This document shows, in pieces, positions 23,901 through 36,866 of a DNA stretch of 64,000 nt. The DNA comes from Deuterostichococcus epilithicus. Lineage: Eukaryota; Chlorophyta; Trebouxiophyceae; Prasiolales; Stichococcaceae. The notes below the pieces were generated by a model. It did no database searches and was not told where the DNA came from. It saw nothing but the letters and a program-made list of their open reading frames with translations. The stretch lies in the NCBI GenBank assembly GCA_033439295.1, contig JAVTLE010000014.1, positions 1,364,001 to 1,428,000 on the forward strand. Direction: 5' to 3'. The stretch's first letter is position 1. Each line of letters opens with the position of its first letter. The translations under genes and the position numbers were made by a program.

Positions 23901-26900
23901 ATGCACCGCCTGGGTCGGCTGGCATTGCAGCTACACCACCGCTGCGGCAGGGCGCAAGAGGCGCCCCTCGTGCAGCAGGCAGGCCCAAGCCTCAGCCACC
24001 TGCATGGCGCCGCTGGCTTCTCGACCAGCTCCAGTCCGGATGTGGTGATCGTGGGCGCCGGGCACAACGGACTCGTTGCGGCCGCGCTGCTGGCGCGGCA
24101 GGGCCTCCAAGTGCATGTTGTAGAGCAGCAGGATATGATCGGCGGTGCATGCCGGACAGGTGCGTCTGCCTGCGACGTACATGTAAAGGCAAGCTGTTAC
24201 TCAAAGCTTCACGCGAAAAGAAACACTGAGCTGCTCAGGCTCTCTGAATGCAGAGTATCCGTTCGGCAAGGTTCCAGGGCTGGGGTCGTCGACGGGCGCC
24301 TATCTCCTGGGCCTCTTCCCGCCAGAGCTCCTCCAGGTTGCCTCTGTATCAGCAGTGCTGCGATGCTTTCTGACAATCAACAGTGTCTGCGCGGCTGCGC
24401 GACCAAGCGGCTTCTCCTGTGCACACGGATGCAAGGGCTGGCGTTCCTTTCGACCGTCTACATTTCGACCGTCTACAGGTGCTGGGGATCTCGCTGCCGC
24501 TGCTGCGCCGGGACCCACACTACTTCCTGCCAACGACGGGCGAGCGGTACTTGCTGTTCGGCAGCGACCATGCGGCCATGCGCAGCCAGTTCGTCAAATT
24601 TTTCTCGGAGCAGGACTGGCAGGCCGACTGCCGCATGCAGGTGCAGCATCACGCATCCATGGCGCATTGCCACAGCACCCGCCGCAGCACCCAGCGCCAC
24701 TTGCCGTAGCAAGAGCAAGCCTGTGATCTGTGATTTTGCATCCTGTCCCTGTCGATATCGTGGCGCGCATTGCTGTCTTGGCATGCTGTGCTGGCCCCCA
24801 TCTGTAGCCCTCACGCCACCCGCATCGCAAAGCAAGCAGATGCTCTCTGCGCATGCGTGTAACAGGAGGAGCTGGCAGCGCTGCGCGAGGATATCGCACC
24901 ATCGATGCTGAGGGAGCCACGGTCCCTGGAGGACACCGCAGCCCGCTACGTGCGGCCCACTCTGCAGCACGCCTTTGTCAACATGTGCAGGTGGGCAGTG
25001 CAATAGCCGCCTGGCAGGTGGAGTGCAGTGCAGGGCGATTGCAGGGGGTGAGTGGCCGGCAGCGACCATTTCGAAGGCGGCCTGCGCCATGACCATGCAA
25101 GTGGTTCTACAACATACTTCTCCGGCAAACCATGGTGCTGACAGCAGATTGCTGGCATTGCAGGCAATCCATCACGGCCTACCTGGACCGCTTTGGATTC
25201 CGCAGCCCTCTGCTGAAGGCCATGTGAGACGCTGGTGCCCTGTATGACCGCACGCATGGCCAAGGAGATGTTTGTTCGTAGGCTATCATGGCGTTGCCGC
25301 AGATGTGTCGTCAGCTGTGCTGCTGATGGTTGTCACAGGTATGCGGCCACGGATGGCACGAGCGCTTTCACTGGCGATTGGAACGATCCCGGCACCGGGA
25401 CCAACTTCCTGCTGCATAACATGGTGCGTCCTCGTTGCACTGAAGAGGTTGCAGCAATAGGCACGACAAAACCCGCACTTCGTCTGCGGTAGCCTGCCGT
25501 GCTTCTGCAGCAGCACAGCAGTACTCACCACGATGACCGGTCGAATTGCAGTGCCGGCTGCCCAACTCCGGCGGAACATGGATGGTCGTTGCCGGCGGCA
25601 TGGGCACTGTGACCCAGGCGCTCGGCCGGTCGGCGCGCAAAGCTGGCGCCAAGATCGAGACCGGCAGGTGGATCGAACGCCGATCGGCCTTCTGAGACTC
25701 GGAGGCCCCCTTGGAATTCTGCGTCAGTGCTGCGCCCACCGTGCACAAGAAGTAAGTTCTGTGCGTCTGTGTCAAGCACCGCAGCAGGGCTGTGATGCGA
25801 AGTCATCTGCCTGCTGAACAGTCACAATTGAGTCGCACTTGGTTATTAGCAGCTCGCTCTCGCTGACCGTCCACGTGCTGTGCCCCGCAGGCCCGTGGCG
25901 CAGATCGATGTGGCCAACGGTGCCGTGACGGGCGTCACATTTGCGGACGGGCGGCAGCTGAAAGCAAAGGCGGTTCTGGTCAATGCGGACCCGTTTCGCA
26001 TACAGCAGCTGGTGGGGCCGCAGCACCTGCCGCCGCAGCTGAACGCCGGCCTGGACGCCCAGAAGATCGACGGCAGCGTGCTGAAGGCGCGCTGCGGCGT
26101 GGGGCCTTCCCCACGCGGCCGTGTTGCATGTTTTCTGGCAGGTGCCCTTGCATGGTAGCGATGCCCTCCAGCAATGGCCAACTGGTCTGTGACTGATGGC
26201 GCATTAGGACAGGCATGAGGACAGCACAAACCTGACTGTGTGCCTGGGGACTGTGGCACACAGGTGAACCTGGCGCTGAAGGGGCTGCCGGTGTTCAAGT
26301 GCCTGCCGCAGGCCATGGGTCAGCATCGGACCACGACACACCTGCTTCCGGACGAGGATATTGTCGATGTGTCAATGAACCAGGTGCGATTTGCTGCGCC
26401 TTTGCAAAAATACCCATCAAGACGAAGATAGTTCAACTACAGTTATCGGTCACATCTGCTGCCCAGCACCTTTGCACGGACTCGCATGCCCCTCACTGGA
26501 GCACAGGAGTGGATGAGCTGTGCAGCGGGCCTCGTGACCAAGCCGTGGCACGCTGCGCCATGCTGCAGATGTTTGCGGAAGCTGCGCGCGGTGAGCTGCC
26601 CGACTTCCCGACGATAGAGCTGTACCAGCACACGGGCGTGGACCCGTCACTGCAGGTCAGCCGCCCAACTCAGTTCCCTGCTCCGCCCTGGCTGTTCTCC
26701 TGAGGGTGGCGCAGGTGCGGGCACCTTGAGACAAGTGCTCAGGTTGTCACCATCGTTTGGGCGGGCAAGTGACGAGATGTGATTTGCCTGAATTGTTACA
26801 GGATGCGGAGGGACACCACAACTCGGCGCTGTTTGTTGGGCCGGTGCCGTGGCAGCCGAAGGGCAGCTCCTGGGACGCCGAGCTGGACGGCTACGTCCGC

Positions 26901-27640
26901 CACCTACTCTCCATTTGCAACCGCTTTGCGCCAGGTGCGCGCACTGCACCTCGCATGCGCCGCACAGCAGCTGGTCGAGTGTGATGACTGATCGCCCAGC
27001 AGCCTCGAGTCCAGATTCCTGCCGCTTCTCTGTACTTGACACATTTGCCCTTCCCTGCAAGCCATGAATCATCACGGCCCGAACTGCTCGTTGACCTCGC
27101 ATGCAGGCATGTCCGACCTCGTCGTGGACAGCTTTGCTCTGCCGCCGCCGACCATCGAGGTGAGCAGCATCGAGTGGCACTGTGAGCTCTTTGAGGCGCA
27201 CGGCAAGAAGTCGTCTGGGCATGGGACAAGGCCTGTATCGAGCTGTGATGCTCTCCGATTGCAGTCGCATTTTGGCATCAGCCGGGGCCACATCCACCAC
27301 ATACAGAATGGCTCGTTTGCGTTCGACCAGCGGATGCCATACGCCACACCAGTGCAGGCGCGCTTATCAGTCTCGGTACTTTGCACAGCATGGGATGTGA
27401 TGTGTCCTCTTCGTCATGTTGGAACTGAGTGGGCAGCCCCATTACCCAAGTGATGATACTGCGTATCAGCATCACCGCTGCATGTATCAGTGAGATACCG
27501 GATGCAACACTGTGCAGGGCTTGTACGCCGCATCGGCAGGCTGCCATCCAGGCGGCTCCGTCATTGGCTGCGCCGGTCACAATGCCGCCTCGCGGCTGGT
27601 GCGAGATCTTGGTCTGCTGCCGTGCTGGCCTACTGCCTGA
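23901..27640 (+). CDS. PYROXD2: FAD/NAD-dependent oxidoreductase, PYROXD2-like
   Basis: Phytoene-dehydrogenase-like flavoprotein; animal PYROXD2 is mitochondrial. Exons: 23901-24159, 24254-24336, 24479-24640, 24866-24990, 25164-25223, 25339-25423, 25552-25667, 25891-26086, 26264-26383, 26569-26655, 26802-26934, 27107-27159, 27265-27357, 27518-27640; 564 residues against about 580 in human. The N-terminus is basic and serine-rich without acids for about 45 residues (MHRLGRLALQLHHRCG), consistent with a mitochondrial presequence. FAD-binding Rossmann motif VVIVGAGHNGLVAAALLARQ at about 48-67. Family blocks: EYPFGKVPGLGSSTG, FTGDWNDPGTGTNFLLH, GGTWMVVAGGMGTVTQAL, FADGRQLKAKAVLVNADP. The C-terminal FAD motif is TPVQGLYAASAGCHPGG followed by CAGHNAA. 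Two introns (after 26086 and 27357) start with GCGCGC; at the second, TPVQ|GLY is conserved across the family, which fixes the junction. Substrate unknown. Confidence 0.93.
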
Positions 27641-27741
27641 AGCAATCCCGTCGCTTGCACGGTGGGTAAGCTGAAATACTACCTAGGTACACGTAAACCA
27701 ACTACATCGCTGTCCTCACACCTCTTCACATCACCTAATCA

Positions 27742-28817
27742 CTATGTCTTCGATTTCAATACACCTGTCTCGACCTGCAAGCAAGCAGCGGATGCTTATG
27801 TTCGGTGTGTCGCAACAGACGCCAACCATTACTAGGGAGCACGGCAAGACAGGCACAACGCATGCGCAAGAAACAGTACATCATTGCATCGATATGACCT
27901 TACAACCAGGTAGTACAGCTGAGCCTCACCAGATGAGGCACCTCCGCTGCAAGCCACGGCGCCAGCCCCAAACAGAGTGCGTGCGCCAGGCCGAAGTGCG
28001 GGCTGCACGCGGAGCACAATGGCACTTCAGTTAGGTCCAAGTTGCAATGAGCCAGCGGCCCTCATCGATGCGAGTCTGCCTCAGGCGCCGTCAGAATCGA
28101 GCCACAAGCCGAGTGATGACGGCGGCAGGCAGGCGCGCCTGTTCTTGGCCCACAACGGCTTGAAGTGCACGGTGAGGCAGATCTTGCCGCCGCGGTACAT
28201 TTTTGCGGTCTTGCCGTCCAGCTCAGGGATCTGAATCTCTGGCGCTGTGGCTGGGTATGTCGCTGGTATCTCAAACCCAAAGTCGAATTCGTACTTCAGC
28301 AGTTCGTGCACGTACCAGCACTTGCCCGACCTGAAAGGGAGCGGAGAGAACTCATCTGACATTCATACAACATTCATACGAAAGCCAGCTCTGGGAAAGG
28401 TGCTAATCAGGGACATGTTGAGAACTCACCACTTGATGCCGTCCTTAGAGGACGTGATGGTGAACCAGTCGCTGTCTGTGGCCTTGTTGATCTGAATGTA
28501 CTTGATCAACGCCTGCAGCTCCTGCGATGATCACCAGCGCAGTCCAGCATGTCCCGCACATGAACGCGGCTGCTCCTGCCGTGTGCAAGCTGGAATCTCC
28601 GTATGCATGCTGCCGCCTGCTCACCTCTCGCAGCCGCTTGCCCCAGCCCTCCTTGTCTCTGGGCCCTGCAGAAACCTGCAGCGACGCCTCCGGGTCATGA
28701 GCATGTGCATGAAGCACATGGTCGAGTGCCGCATGGTACCTGAATGTGCGGTCGGCGCACCGTGAGCAAAGGGATCTTCTGTACAGTGGCCTTGGTGCCG
28801 TTGTCCCACTCTGCCAT
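27742..28817 (-). CDS. UFC1: UFM1-conjugating enzyme (E2)
   Basis: E2 of ufmylation: accepts UFM1 from UBA5 on its catalytic cysteine for UFL1-directed transfer, mainly to ER-bound ribosomes. Minus-strand exons: 28817-28761, 28675-28625, 28521-28430, 28330-28139, 28002-27930, 27774-27742; 165 residues, the family length. Visible: [65 protein letters not shown], then the active site ICLTVHF (Cys) and [37 protein letters not shown] at the end. Intron 4 begins GCGCGC (donor 28138-28133 read on minus) and splits KN/SPHFG; the conserved sequence on both sides leaves little freedom. The 3' end is 102 bases from the converging PYROXD2 stop. The 5' end shares a 581-base divergent spacer with Sec15. 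Confidence 0.96.
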
Positions 28818-29398
28818 GACTTTAACTATTGTGTAAGCAAGCCAACAAGACCTGATGCAGATCAAGCCAAGCTGCACCTCGAGATGAACCTGTCTGAAAA
28901 AATTCGTCTTTAGCCTGCAAAAGCTACCGGGCGGACTGCGACGCTACAGGGGAAGACGGAGGAAAACTGCAATCAGACCGAACGAGCGAGTGCAGATGCA
29001 GCCTTGGCCCATGGCTGAACGCGGAAGCAGAGAAAGTAGGTTTGTGAAGAGCGACTTCCAGGCAAATCAAACAGCGGGCTCCGTTTTCACTGTTGTACAT
29101 TGCCGCATAAAGGCCCTCACAGTTTGCGTCCTCGCTAGAATGTTGCTGGTGCTGAGGTAGCGCTTCACGGGCAAGTTCGTGAGCTTTCTTCAGAGTTATG
29201 TACGGGGAGTGATCTGGGTGCACTTCCACGCGTGACAGCGCAAAACATTCACGATGAATACGTGTGACATGTAAAAAGCCTTGGATCTGACAGGGCTTGA
29301 ACCCCGGGCTGCCCGGCATCCACTGTCGCTGATGCCAGCTGTTAGCTGTAGCCGCAGGCACGTTTTGAAAGGCTGGTACGGCCAGCTGGCCTGCAGTC
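28818..29398. promoter_or_regulatory. Shared divergent promoter region of UFC1 and SEC15
   Basis: The two start codons are 581 bases apart on opposite strands, so both promoters must lie here. No defined element recognised. A 241-codon minus frame crosses it but has no family support. Confidence 0.5.
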
Positions 29399-32300
29399 AT
29401 GGCGCTGGCGAACGGCCCGTCGTCGTACTCAGAGCGTCTTGATGCACCCGCTGTCGAGAATGTCCGCGATCTGGTGGAATCGGCGCTCGACAACAAAGAT
29501 ATCGGCCCGCTGGTGCGCACTTGCCCACAAAGGCTGGATGCAGCCCGCCAAACCAGCTCTGTCCATCTGTACGACTTCAGTGCAGCGCAACGGCTGTTTG
29601 GCACATGAATACATCCATAGGCACTCCAATGAGATGGTTTCCATCTCATCCGCGCAGGTGCGGCTGGTGTTCAGCGGCGCGGTGCAGTCGGGGGAGGTGG
29701 CTGCCGGCGCCGGCGCCATGTCCCGCGGCCTCAGCTTCGCGCGCGCTTCCAGCCAGCCGCTTGACAGCGAGGAGGACCGGCAGTCGGGCCGCGCACGCGA
29801 TGTGCTGTCCGCGCTGCGGGCCGTCGTGGAGGAGCAGACCACCGAGATCACCGCCATCTGCAGGTCTGTGGCGCGCTGCGGCAATGGCAGTGCCCCTGAC
29901 GGCTTCCGGGGTCTTGCATCTCCTTCCAGGACTCGGGACCCGACTTGCGACACTGCAATGTGATGGTGCTGTGCATTTTCTGGGCAAGTGCGATGCCGCC
30001 ATCAGGACCGTGCGGCGGCAGTGTCTGGCAGACGGCAGTTTTGAGCACAGCTGCGCCTTCATGTGTTCGGTGCAGCAGCAGCGCTCCGCGAATCGTGGAC
30101 TGTCATTGTTCAAAGCTCGGCGCCATGGCACACGGAGCCGTAGAGCCTTCACGCAGCACAACCGCCGCCCATCCATCGACCCTGCCCGCAGGGGCAATGC
30201 GGAGGAGATAGCCCGCAGCATGCTGGAGCTGGGCGGCATGGCGGGCAGCGCGGGCGAGCTGCGCGGCGGGCTGGCCAACGCGGACGCGGGGCTGCAGGCC
30301 ATCGGTGCCCAGTATGCAAAGCGCCTGGCGGAGCTGCAGGAGCTGCGCGCCACGCAGTCCGCCATGGCCGCCACCCGCCAGGTGCTTGCCTCGGCAGGGC
30401 CTGCGGCTTCCCCCAACCCTCCTGTACAACTCACGCCGACGGCTGCTTAGGCATAGGCGCAGCACTGCACCCGGAGACAGGAACAGACAGTTTGGCGGTG
30501 CATCGGACACCGAGACTGCTGGGTGCTGCGTCGCTCGGTCGTGCTGCGGCAAGCCGGGTGGCTAGAGGCACTTGCTGCAACCTTGGTCCTGGTCCTCTTG
30601 CTAGCCATCGTGAGGGTGCTCGGCGTCAGCCCCCGCGTGCGCTGCTGGGCTACATGGAATCGTAGCCGCTGCGACCCGCTGCATGCCCCTGGCTGCTGCG
30701 ACCCAGCTGGGCTGCCCAAAGCTCAGCCTCGCACGGGCGCCCTCGCAGCCGAGCCCCCTTGCTGCCACGGTGCGCGCAGGCTGTCGGGGAGGCGATAAAG
30801 CTGCTGGGGCTGTGCGCCAGCGCGGGGGAGCTGGTGTCGGGGGGCCACCTGTACCGGGCGCACCAGGCGCTCACGCGCATCCGCACCGAGCACTTCCGCG
30901 AGTGGGACGTGTCCGCCGAGAAGGCCAGGTGCGAGGTTTAGGGTTTAGAGAGCCAGCAGCGCATGGCGCGGCTAGGGGAGCTGGGCTGCTGCAGCCGCTC
31001 GTCTGCTGCGGGCATGGTGGGCAAGACGGTGGCGCGCGCTGTGTGGGCGGGCACGGACTGCACATGCTGCTGGGACCCAGCGGCAAACTCCCTCTGCAGC
31101 CTGTGCATCTGATGTGGACAGCGTGCCGCCCCGCGAGCGTGGACAACTTCATGCCGGCGAACGGACGCCGCATCCAGGCAGGGTGGGCCGTTTTCGAGTT
31201 GAGACTCTCGATTCAAGCTCAGATTCGCAGTATTTCGTTATTTCGCCTGCAGGCAGGAGGGGCTGGTCATGGGCGCTGGCGAGGAGGGGGTGCTGTCGGG
31301 GCTGGGCAGCCTGCAGGCCTTTCTCGTGCGCGCCGTCGACGAGCTGACGGCCTTGCTGCTGCGCCGCGCGATCTCCGACTTCAACGAGTGGCTGGTGCGC
31401 CGCTGGCGCCCCCGCTGCCGGGCACGTGCATCAGGGTTGCAATTTGTTGAGTGGATGCGACGCGCGTGGAGGCGGAGCTCCGGTGCTCGGCTGCCGAGCG
31501 GCGTCGCGAGCACTGCACACGGATCGTGGTCCTCAGGGGGCGCCTCAGCCCGGCAGCGTGCTCCTGACGGCGGCGGTTGCCCCGCCTGCAGGTGTCGGTG
31601 CGGGCAGAGGCGAAGCGCATAGGGCAGCGCGCCATCAAGCGGGCGGCCGCGGAGCGCACCGCAGAGGACAACGCCGCGGCGCAGCGTGCGGCCCTGGCGT
31701 CCGCGCTGTCGGGTGCGCCGCGGAGGGCACATTGCTCAGCAGTCGTCTGGTCTGGCTGATGCTGGTCTGGCTGATGCTCTGGCTGATGCAGAAGGCGTAA
31801 TATGATTGGACCACGACGGCTTGCTGCAGCAATGCGCACAGAGGGCAGCGGCGATGCCGCGTGCGTCACCAGCCCTGCAGCTCTAAGCGTCCTGGCTCGA
31901 CATGCCGTGCGCGCAGGCCGCAGCCCGGACCTGGGCGTGGCGGTGAAGGCGCTCATCGAGCAGCAGGCGGCGGCCAGGAGCGGCGGCGGCGGCGCGGCGG
32001 CGGCGGAGGCCGATGCGCACTTGGACCCCCTGGAAGGCATCGACCTGGCGCCCCTCCACAGGTGGAGGCCCACTCCAGAGCAACCGCTTCTTTGCTGCCC
32101 CCGTGCGCGACGCGGGCCCACCAAGGACCCGGCGTCTGGACTCGCATCCCGGTCCGCCTGTCGGGAGTGGGTTCCCAAACCTCACCCGAGTGAGGTCTGG
32201 CCCGAGGCTGGTATGCCGAGCTAGGCTGAGGGGCGTGCCGTGCCCTCGCTTCTTGCGCACCAGGTGGATGTGCCATGCTGTAGGGACCTCGAACCTTTCG

Positions 32301-35300
32301 GCAAGAGCGCCGCTGATCAAAGTCTCCATGCCCGCCGGCTCTCTGCGCGCAGCTGCCTGCAAGGGCTCGTGGCGCCCAGGCAGGAGAAATTCCCACAACC
32401 AGCATCCATCCCCACACCCCCCACAGGCCCACAGCCATCCGGGCAACACACCGCAAACCAACTGGCTATGGTCCTCCGCACCTTTTGTGCGCAGGTGCCT
32501 GCAGGTTCACGCGGCGCTAGGGCGGGAGGACGCCTTTCTGGAGTACTATCGCGACAACCGCCGCCAGCAGCTGGCCAGCGACCTGACGCCGCCCGCCGAC
32601 TTTGCGAAGGCCTACCCCGCCTTCATCGCGCAGGCGCGTGCTGCCTCCCAGATCAGGCTGCGGCATGCGCTGCAATCTAGCATACACTCAGCCGACTGAG
32701 CGCTGCTTCTGCTTGAAAAGGCAGACCGAGGGCTGCTTGATATACAACAGCCCTCAGGCGCTGCGCTGCCCCAGGCCAGGCAAACACACGAGCACCGCCT
32801 GCCGGCGGACACCGTGCCGTGGGCGCTCATCTTGTCGCATTCACCATGTCGACCCGTGTCCTCTGTGTGCAGCGCAGGTGGTGGGCTTCTTCGTGGTGGA
32901 GGACCGGGTGCAGCGCGGCGCCGCGGGGCTGGCGGCCGGCGCGGCGCTGGACGCGGGCTGGGAGTCCGCCGTGGCGGCGCTCAAGGCGCCGCTGGACGCG
33001 GCCTTCGAGGCGCTGTCCGCAGCCCAGCAGCTCCTCGAGCTGAAGGACTATGTGTTCCTCGCCTGCACCGCGCTGGGTGCGCTCGGCGGGGGGCGCCACT
33101 GTGTCCGGGATTTAGGGCTGCCTGTGGCGGCGCGGTCGCTGCGGCGCTGCGGCTTGTCGTTGGAGCCGCACGCGGGGAGCCGCACACGTGCCCCAGCAGT
33201 TTCGGCTCCCTCCGCAAACCGGAGCAGGCTCGTGGCACCAGACCAGAGCCCGGCAGGAGAGCAGGATGATCTGAATGGACCGCAAGCGGCATGCGATGGA
33301 TCATGCTGCACCCTGCCCGCCTCTGATGTCGCAACAAACACGGCATCGGGCGCTCAAGACAGTGCTGCAAGTCTTTCATCTATGTATGCTTTGGTTGACG
33401 CTCCCCACTACCTTGCAGGCAAGTGCGGCTACCACGTGGCGCCGCTGCAGGAGGTGCTGGCGGCTGGGCGGCTCAAGTACCTGGACCTGCTCGGCACCGC
33501 GCTGGCTGCCGCCGTGACGGAGGCCATCCACCTGGACAGCCAGGCGCTGGCGCCGGTGGAGGTGGACTCCCCGGAGGTCGCCGCGGAGCTGGGTCAGGAC
33601 CTGGGGCTGCCGCTCACGCGCGAGGGCGCCGGGCCGCTGGCGGCGTTCCCTTCGGCAGCGCCCTTCTCGAAAACCGTGCCCGGCGTTGTGCGCGCCCTGC
33701 GCAGGTGGGGACAGTGCGCGCGCGCCTCTGGGAGGGCAGTTGCTGGGCTGGAGCTCGCATTCTTGCTTCACCTCAACCTTGAACCCGCTGCTCCCTTGGG
33801 CACGCTTGTGGACGAGTCGCCGCCACAGGGACAGGGGCCCCATCGCATTTGCAGTGGCATGCGGCTCACCCAGATGCAGGCTGCGGCAACCTGGAAGGGC
33901 TCCTCCCAGCTACCCAGCGCAGTGTTGCAGTACAGATCTGTTGAGCGTCGACTGCCCCAGGATGAAGGAACGTGACCGCCGGCAGGGCTGCTGCGCACCG
34001 CAACCCTGCAGAGACAGCACCCGGACAGGCGAACACCAGTTCTGGTAGCGCCTCAGCACTGACCACAGAAAGGTTCGAGCGGACGGCAGCCCTGAAGTTT
34101 CAGTTTCAACCTCATCAGATATGTCGAGGAGGCGGTGGCGTACCTCACCGGCGTCGTGTCTCCGGGGGAGCTGGTCAGCGCGGTGCGGGGCGCGCGCGAC
34201 GCAGCAGTGCGCCGCATTGTCGCCGAGGCGCTCCAGAACGTGATCGACGAGGGCGCCGCAGGCCCAGATGCGCTGCGGCGCACCGCGCAGGCGACCGCCA
34301 ACGCCGCCGCCATCGCCGCGACGGCGCCCGCGCTCGACGACTTCACGCTGCTGCGCGCCAGGTGAGCTGCCAGACTCGTGTATCCTACTGCATCCGACCT
34401 GGCCCCCCAGGCGTCCAGACCAACAGCCTCAGAGGTGCTGGCCATTGGGGGCATCTGTCCGTCCGCAAGACCTTGGCCACGAGTGGAGCTCGGCGAGGCA
34501 TTGTTGCACAGCAGTGAATAGCCAGGCTCGGAGCAAGACAGCGTTCTCACCAGTCACCTGCAAGGTGCAGGGGCGCGCCGGCCGGCGCGGCGAGCGAGGC
34601 GCGGCGGGGCAACGCATGGAACACGCTCACCCTTGCGCGGGCCTCCGCGGCAGCGGGCGGTGGGGGCGCCAGCATCGCCGGCTGGGCGGGTGCAGCCGCC
34701 GGCATGGCGCCTGTGCAGGTGGTCGCACCGATGCTACCTTGCGCAATTGATGGCACCGATACTGCTTTGCACGGTTTGCAGCCCCCCAACCGAGCGGCTG
34801 GCACTGCTGCTTGGCACAGTAGCCTGGAGCACGCCAGGGCATTTGGCGCGATGCGTGAGGCGTGAACCAAACGGCAACGTATGGCAGCTGCCGCGCGGCT
34901 GTCGGGCTCTGGCCGGGCTGCCAGGCTGCCGCAGAGGACCTGAGCAGCCAGCCTCGTCCGTGAAATCCACTCATCCATCTGCGAACCTTGCAGGAAGCGG
35001 GAGAGCGGTATCTGGTGAGCCTGGTGGCGGGCGAGGCGGGCGCAGCGGTCAACCGCGCAAAGGTGCAGGACTGGAGACCGCTGGAGCCGCCGCGCTCCGC
35101 TGCCGGCCTATCCGCCTGGGCCGACGGCCTCATCTCCTACCTGCAGGTAAGACCTGTGCTCCCGCCTTCCTGCCTCTCAGTTGTCCTGCTGGCTGGAGTC
35201 GTGAGACCATGTGGTGTTGTCACCGCTGTGCACGAAGCTGACATCCTCCGCGCCGCGCGCCGCGGCGTGCAGCTGGTTGTGGCTACGCATGCAGCAGCCA

Positions 35301-36489
35301 CGTCAGAGTGAAAGCAGACGCAGACTGAGCCCATGCATCCCCTGGATCGCCTCAGACACGTGCTCCTCTCCCTCCGCCGCCTGCAGAAGATCTTCAATCG
35401 GCTGCTGCCGATGCTGCCGGCCGAGGCGGCGGAGCATGTCGTGCGCGCGGTGTTATCTTTCACCGGCGCCTGCATCCTGGACCTGTTCATCGACGACGAC
35501 GGCGTCCGCGAGTACAACCTGTTTGCGATTTTCCGGCTGCACGGCGACGTCGCGGGGCTGCAGCGGTTTGCCGACTCTGTCGAGGAAGTTCCTCGCCTGC
35601 GGGTGCGCGCATGGCTTCTCTAATGCCTTTCCATCTGCGTAGTGGTGCTGCACCGCATTTTCAGCGGTGCTGCACATCGACGTGCGATAGCAGGGTGTCT
35701 GCGTGGCCGCTGCTGTCCTGGCACGGAGCTTGGGTCAGGAGTGTGGGCGCCCTCGTGCGCCAGGCGCGCCTCCGGCGCCTGTTGGCGCCTGCAGCTGCTC
35801 GCTTGCACTCTGCGTTCCACTCGCCGGGGCTGCCAGGCGTTCGACAACCCAGCGAGGCTGACGGTGGCCGCAGCTGCAGCTGACCCCATCCGAAAACCCA
35901 GCTGAACTGCCAATGAAAGCTTGCAATTTACATGCTGTGCGCCAGGACGAGCTGGCGGAGCCGGCGCAATTCTGCGACCTGCTGGTAACGAGCGCGCTGG
36001 ACGTGGCGGGCGACCCGCAGCGCCGGCGGGAGCGCTTTGCCGCGCTGGCGCCGGGCCGCCTGGCCGCCGCGCTGGGGCGCTACCGCGAGCTAGACTCGCA
36101 GTCCATGCTCATGGGCCGCCACCACCCCCGCATGCCGCAGGCGCGTCGCCGTGAGGCTGGACCTCCTCTAAGTTACCTGCAATGCCGCCCGCATCCGTGC
36201 TCGAAGCAGGGAGGGGGCCCTCTAGCACAGCCATGTACTGGTGGCCTGGCACACATGCGCACGGCGAGTGGCTGTGCAGTGCACGTATGTTGGCCTGCTG
36301 GCATGAGGCCTGGCAGTCAGGACTGCCAAAGAAGCCTTTGCACATTGGACATGGACGGCAGCTTGGTGCTGGATGCGAAGCTGACACAACGAGCGTGTCT
36401 GTTTGGCGGTGCAGGAGCTGCTGAAGCGGAGGGCGGTGGACACCGTGATCCGGAAGCTGCGCACAGAGGCGGCGACCATGCAGCAGCAG
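29399..36489 (+). CDS. SEC15: Exocyst complex subunit Sec15
   Basis: Tethers post-Golgi vesicles to the plasma membrane; Sec15 links Rab GTPases to the exocyst. Sixteen exons: 29399-29512, 29658-29863, 30192-30381, 30780-30928, 31253-31394, 31592-31712, 31917-32061, 32495-32633, 32878-33076, 33419-33704, 34119-34361, 34571-34718, 34994-35146, 35387-35602, 35946-36140, 36415-36489; about 906 residues, somewhat longer than plant Sec15 (about 790-820) because of Ala/Gly-rich insertions (SGGGGAAAAEADAHLD near 31980). Family landmarks in order: LDNKDIGPLVR, LLGLCASAGELVSGGHLYRA, DFNEWLV, LGQ-like RIGQRAIKRAAAER, GIDLAPLHRCLQVHAALG, GFFVVEDRVQR, LELKDYVFL, CGYHVAPLQEVL, AAFPSAAPFSKTVP, YVEEAVAYLTG, ILDLFIDDDGVREYNLFAI, and terminal DTVIRKLR. 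Exons 8 and 15 end CAG|GCGCGT (GC donors). Helical rod protein with no enzymatic site. Confidence 0.93.
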
Positions 36490-36866
36490 TAGCGAGTGCC
36501 GCCTGGGATGTTGCCGCATTCTCTGGTCGAAGGGGCGCGGCCGCAGGGCTCGATGCGGGCCGCTCATTGCATCCTTGCCTGCTTCGAAGCGATCCAGCGT
36601 TGCGTCCAGCAGGCCCAGAGACTAACAGCGACTGCACCGTTGGAAAACGTGATGCTGAAAGGAGCTCCTCGCCTGTGTCTCTTCAACGCCCCTTGAGATT
36701 TCGCGTGTACCAGATTTCTCAGTCACAGGCTGCGGCATCTACCAGTTGACGGCGCTTCAGCAGATCGGTTCCCAGGAGCACGTCCCACGACAACTTTGAT
36801 ATTGGCGCATTGTCTGCACAAATGTTGCTGTGAAGCAACGCAGCCGAACGTTGTCCGCACGTGAAG
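36490..36866. other. Short intergenic region
   Basis: Between Sec15 and the first DUF21/CBS gene; no gene seen. Confidence 0.6.

Noticed and set aside
29280-29345. tRNA-like T-arm on the minus strand (GGGGTTCAAGCCCTG)
   Set aside because: A T-stem and loop can be drawn, but no matching acceptor stem, D-arm or anticodon arm exists at the right distance.
28924-29649. 241-codon minus-strand frame over the UFC1/SEC15 spacer and Sec15 exon 1
   Set aside because: It is antisense to a confirmed Sec15 exon, has no family motif and reads low-complexity; likely a GC-rich shadow frame.
29521-30450. 309-codon plus-strand frame overlapping Sec15 exons 2-3
   Set aside because: Out of frame with the conserved Sec15 sequence in exon 2, and it includes an intron.
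30937-30953. Interstitial green-algal telomere motif (TTTAGGG) in a Sec15 intron
   Set aside because: Less than two and a half units; expected by chance and not flanked by subtelomeric features.
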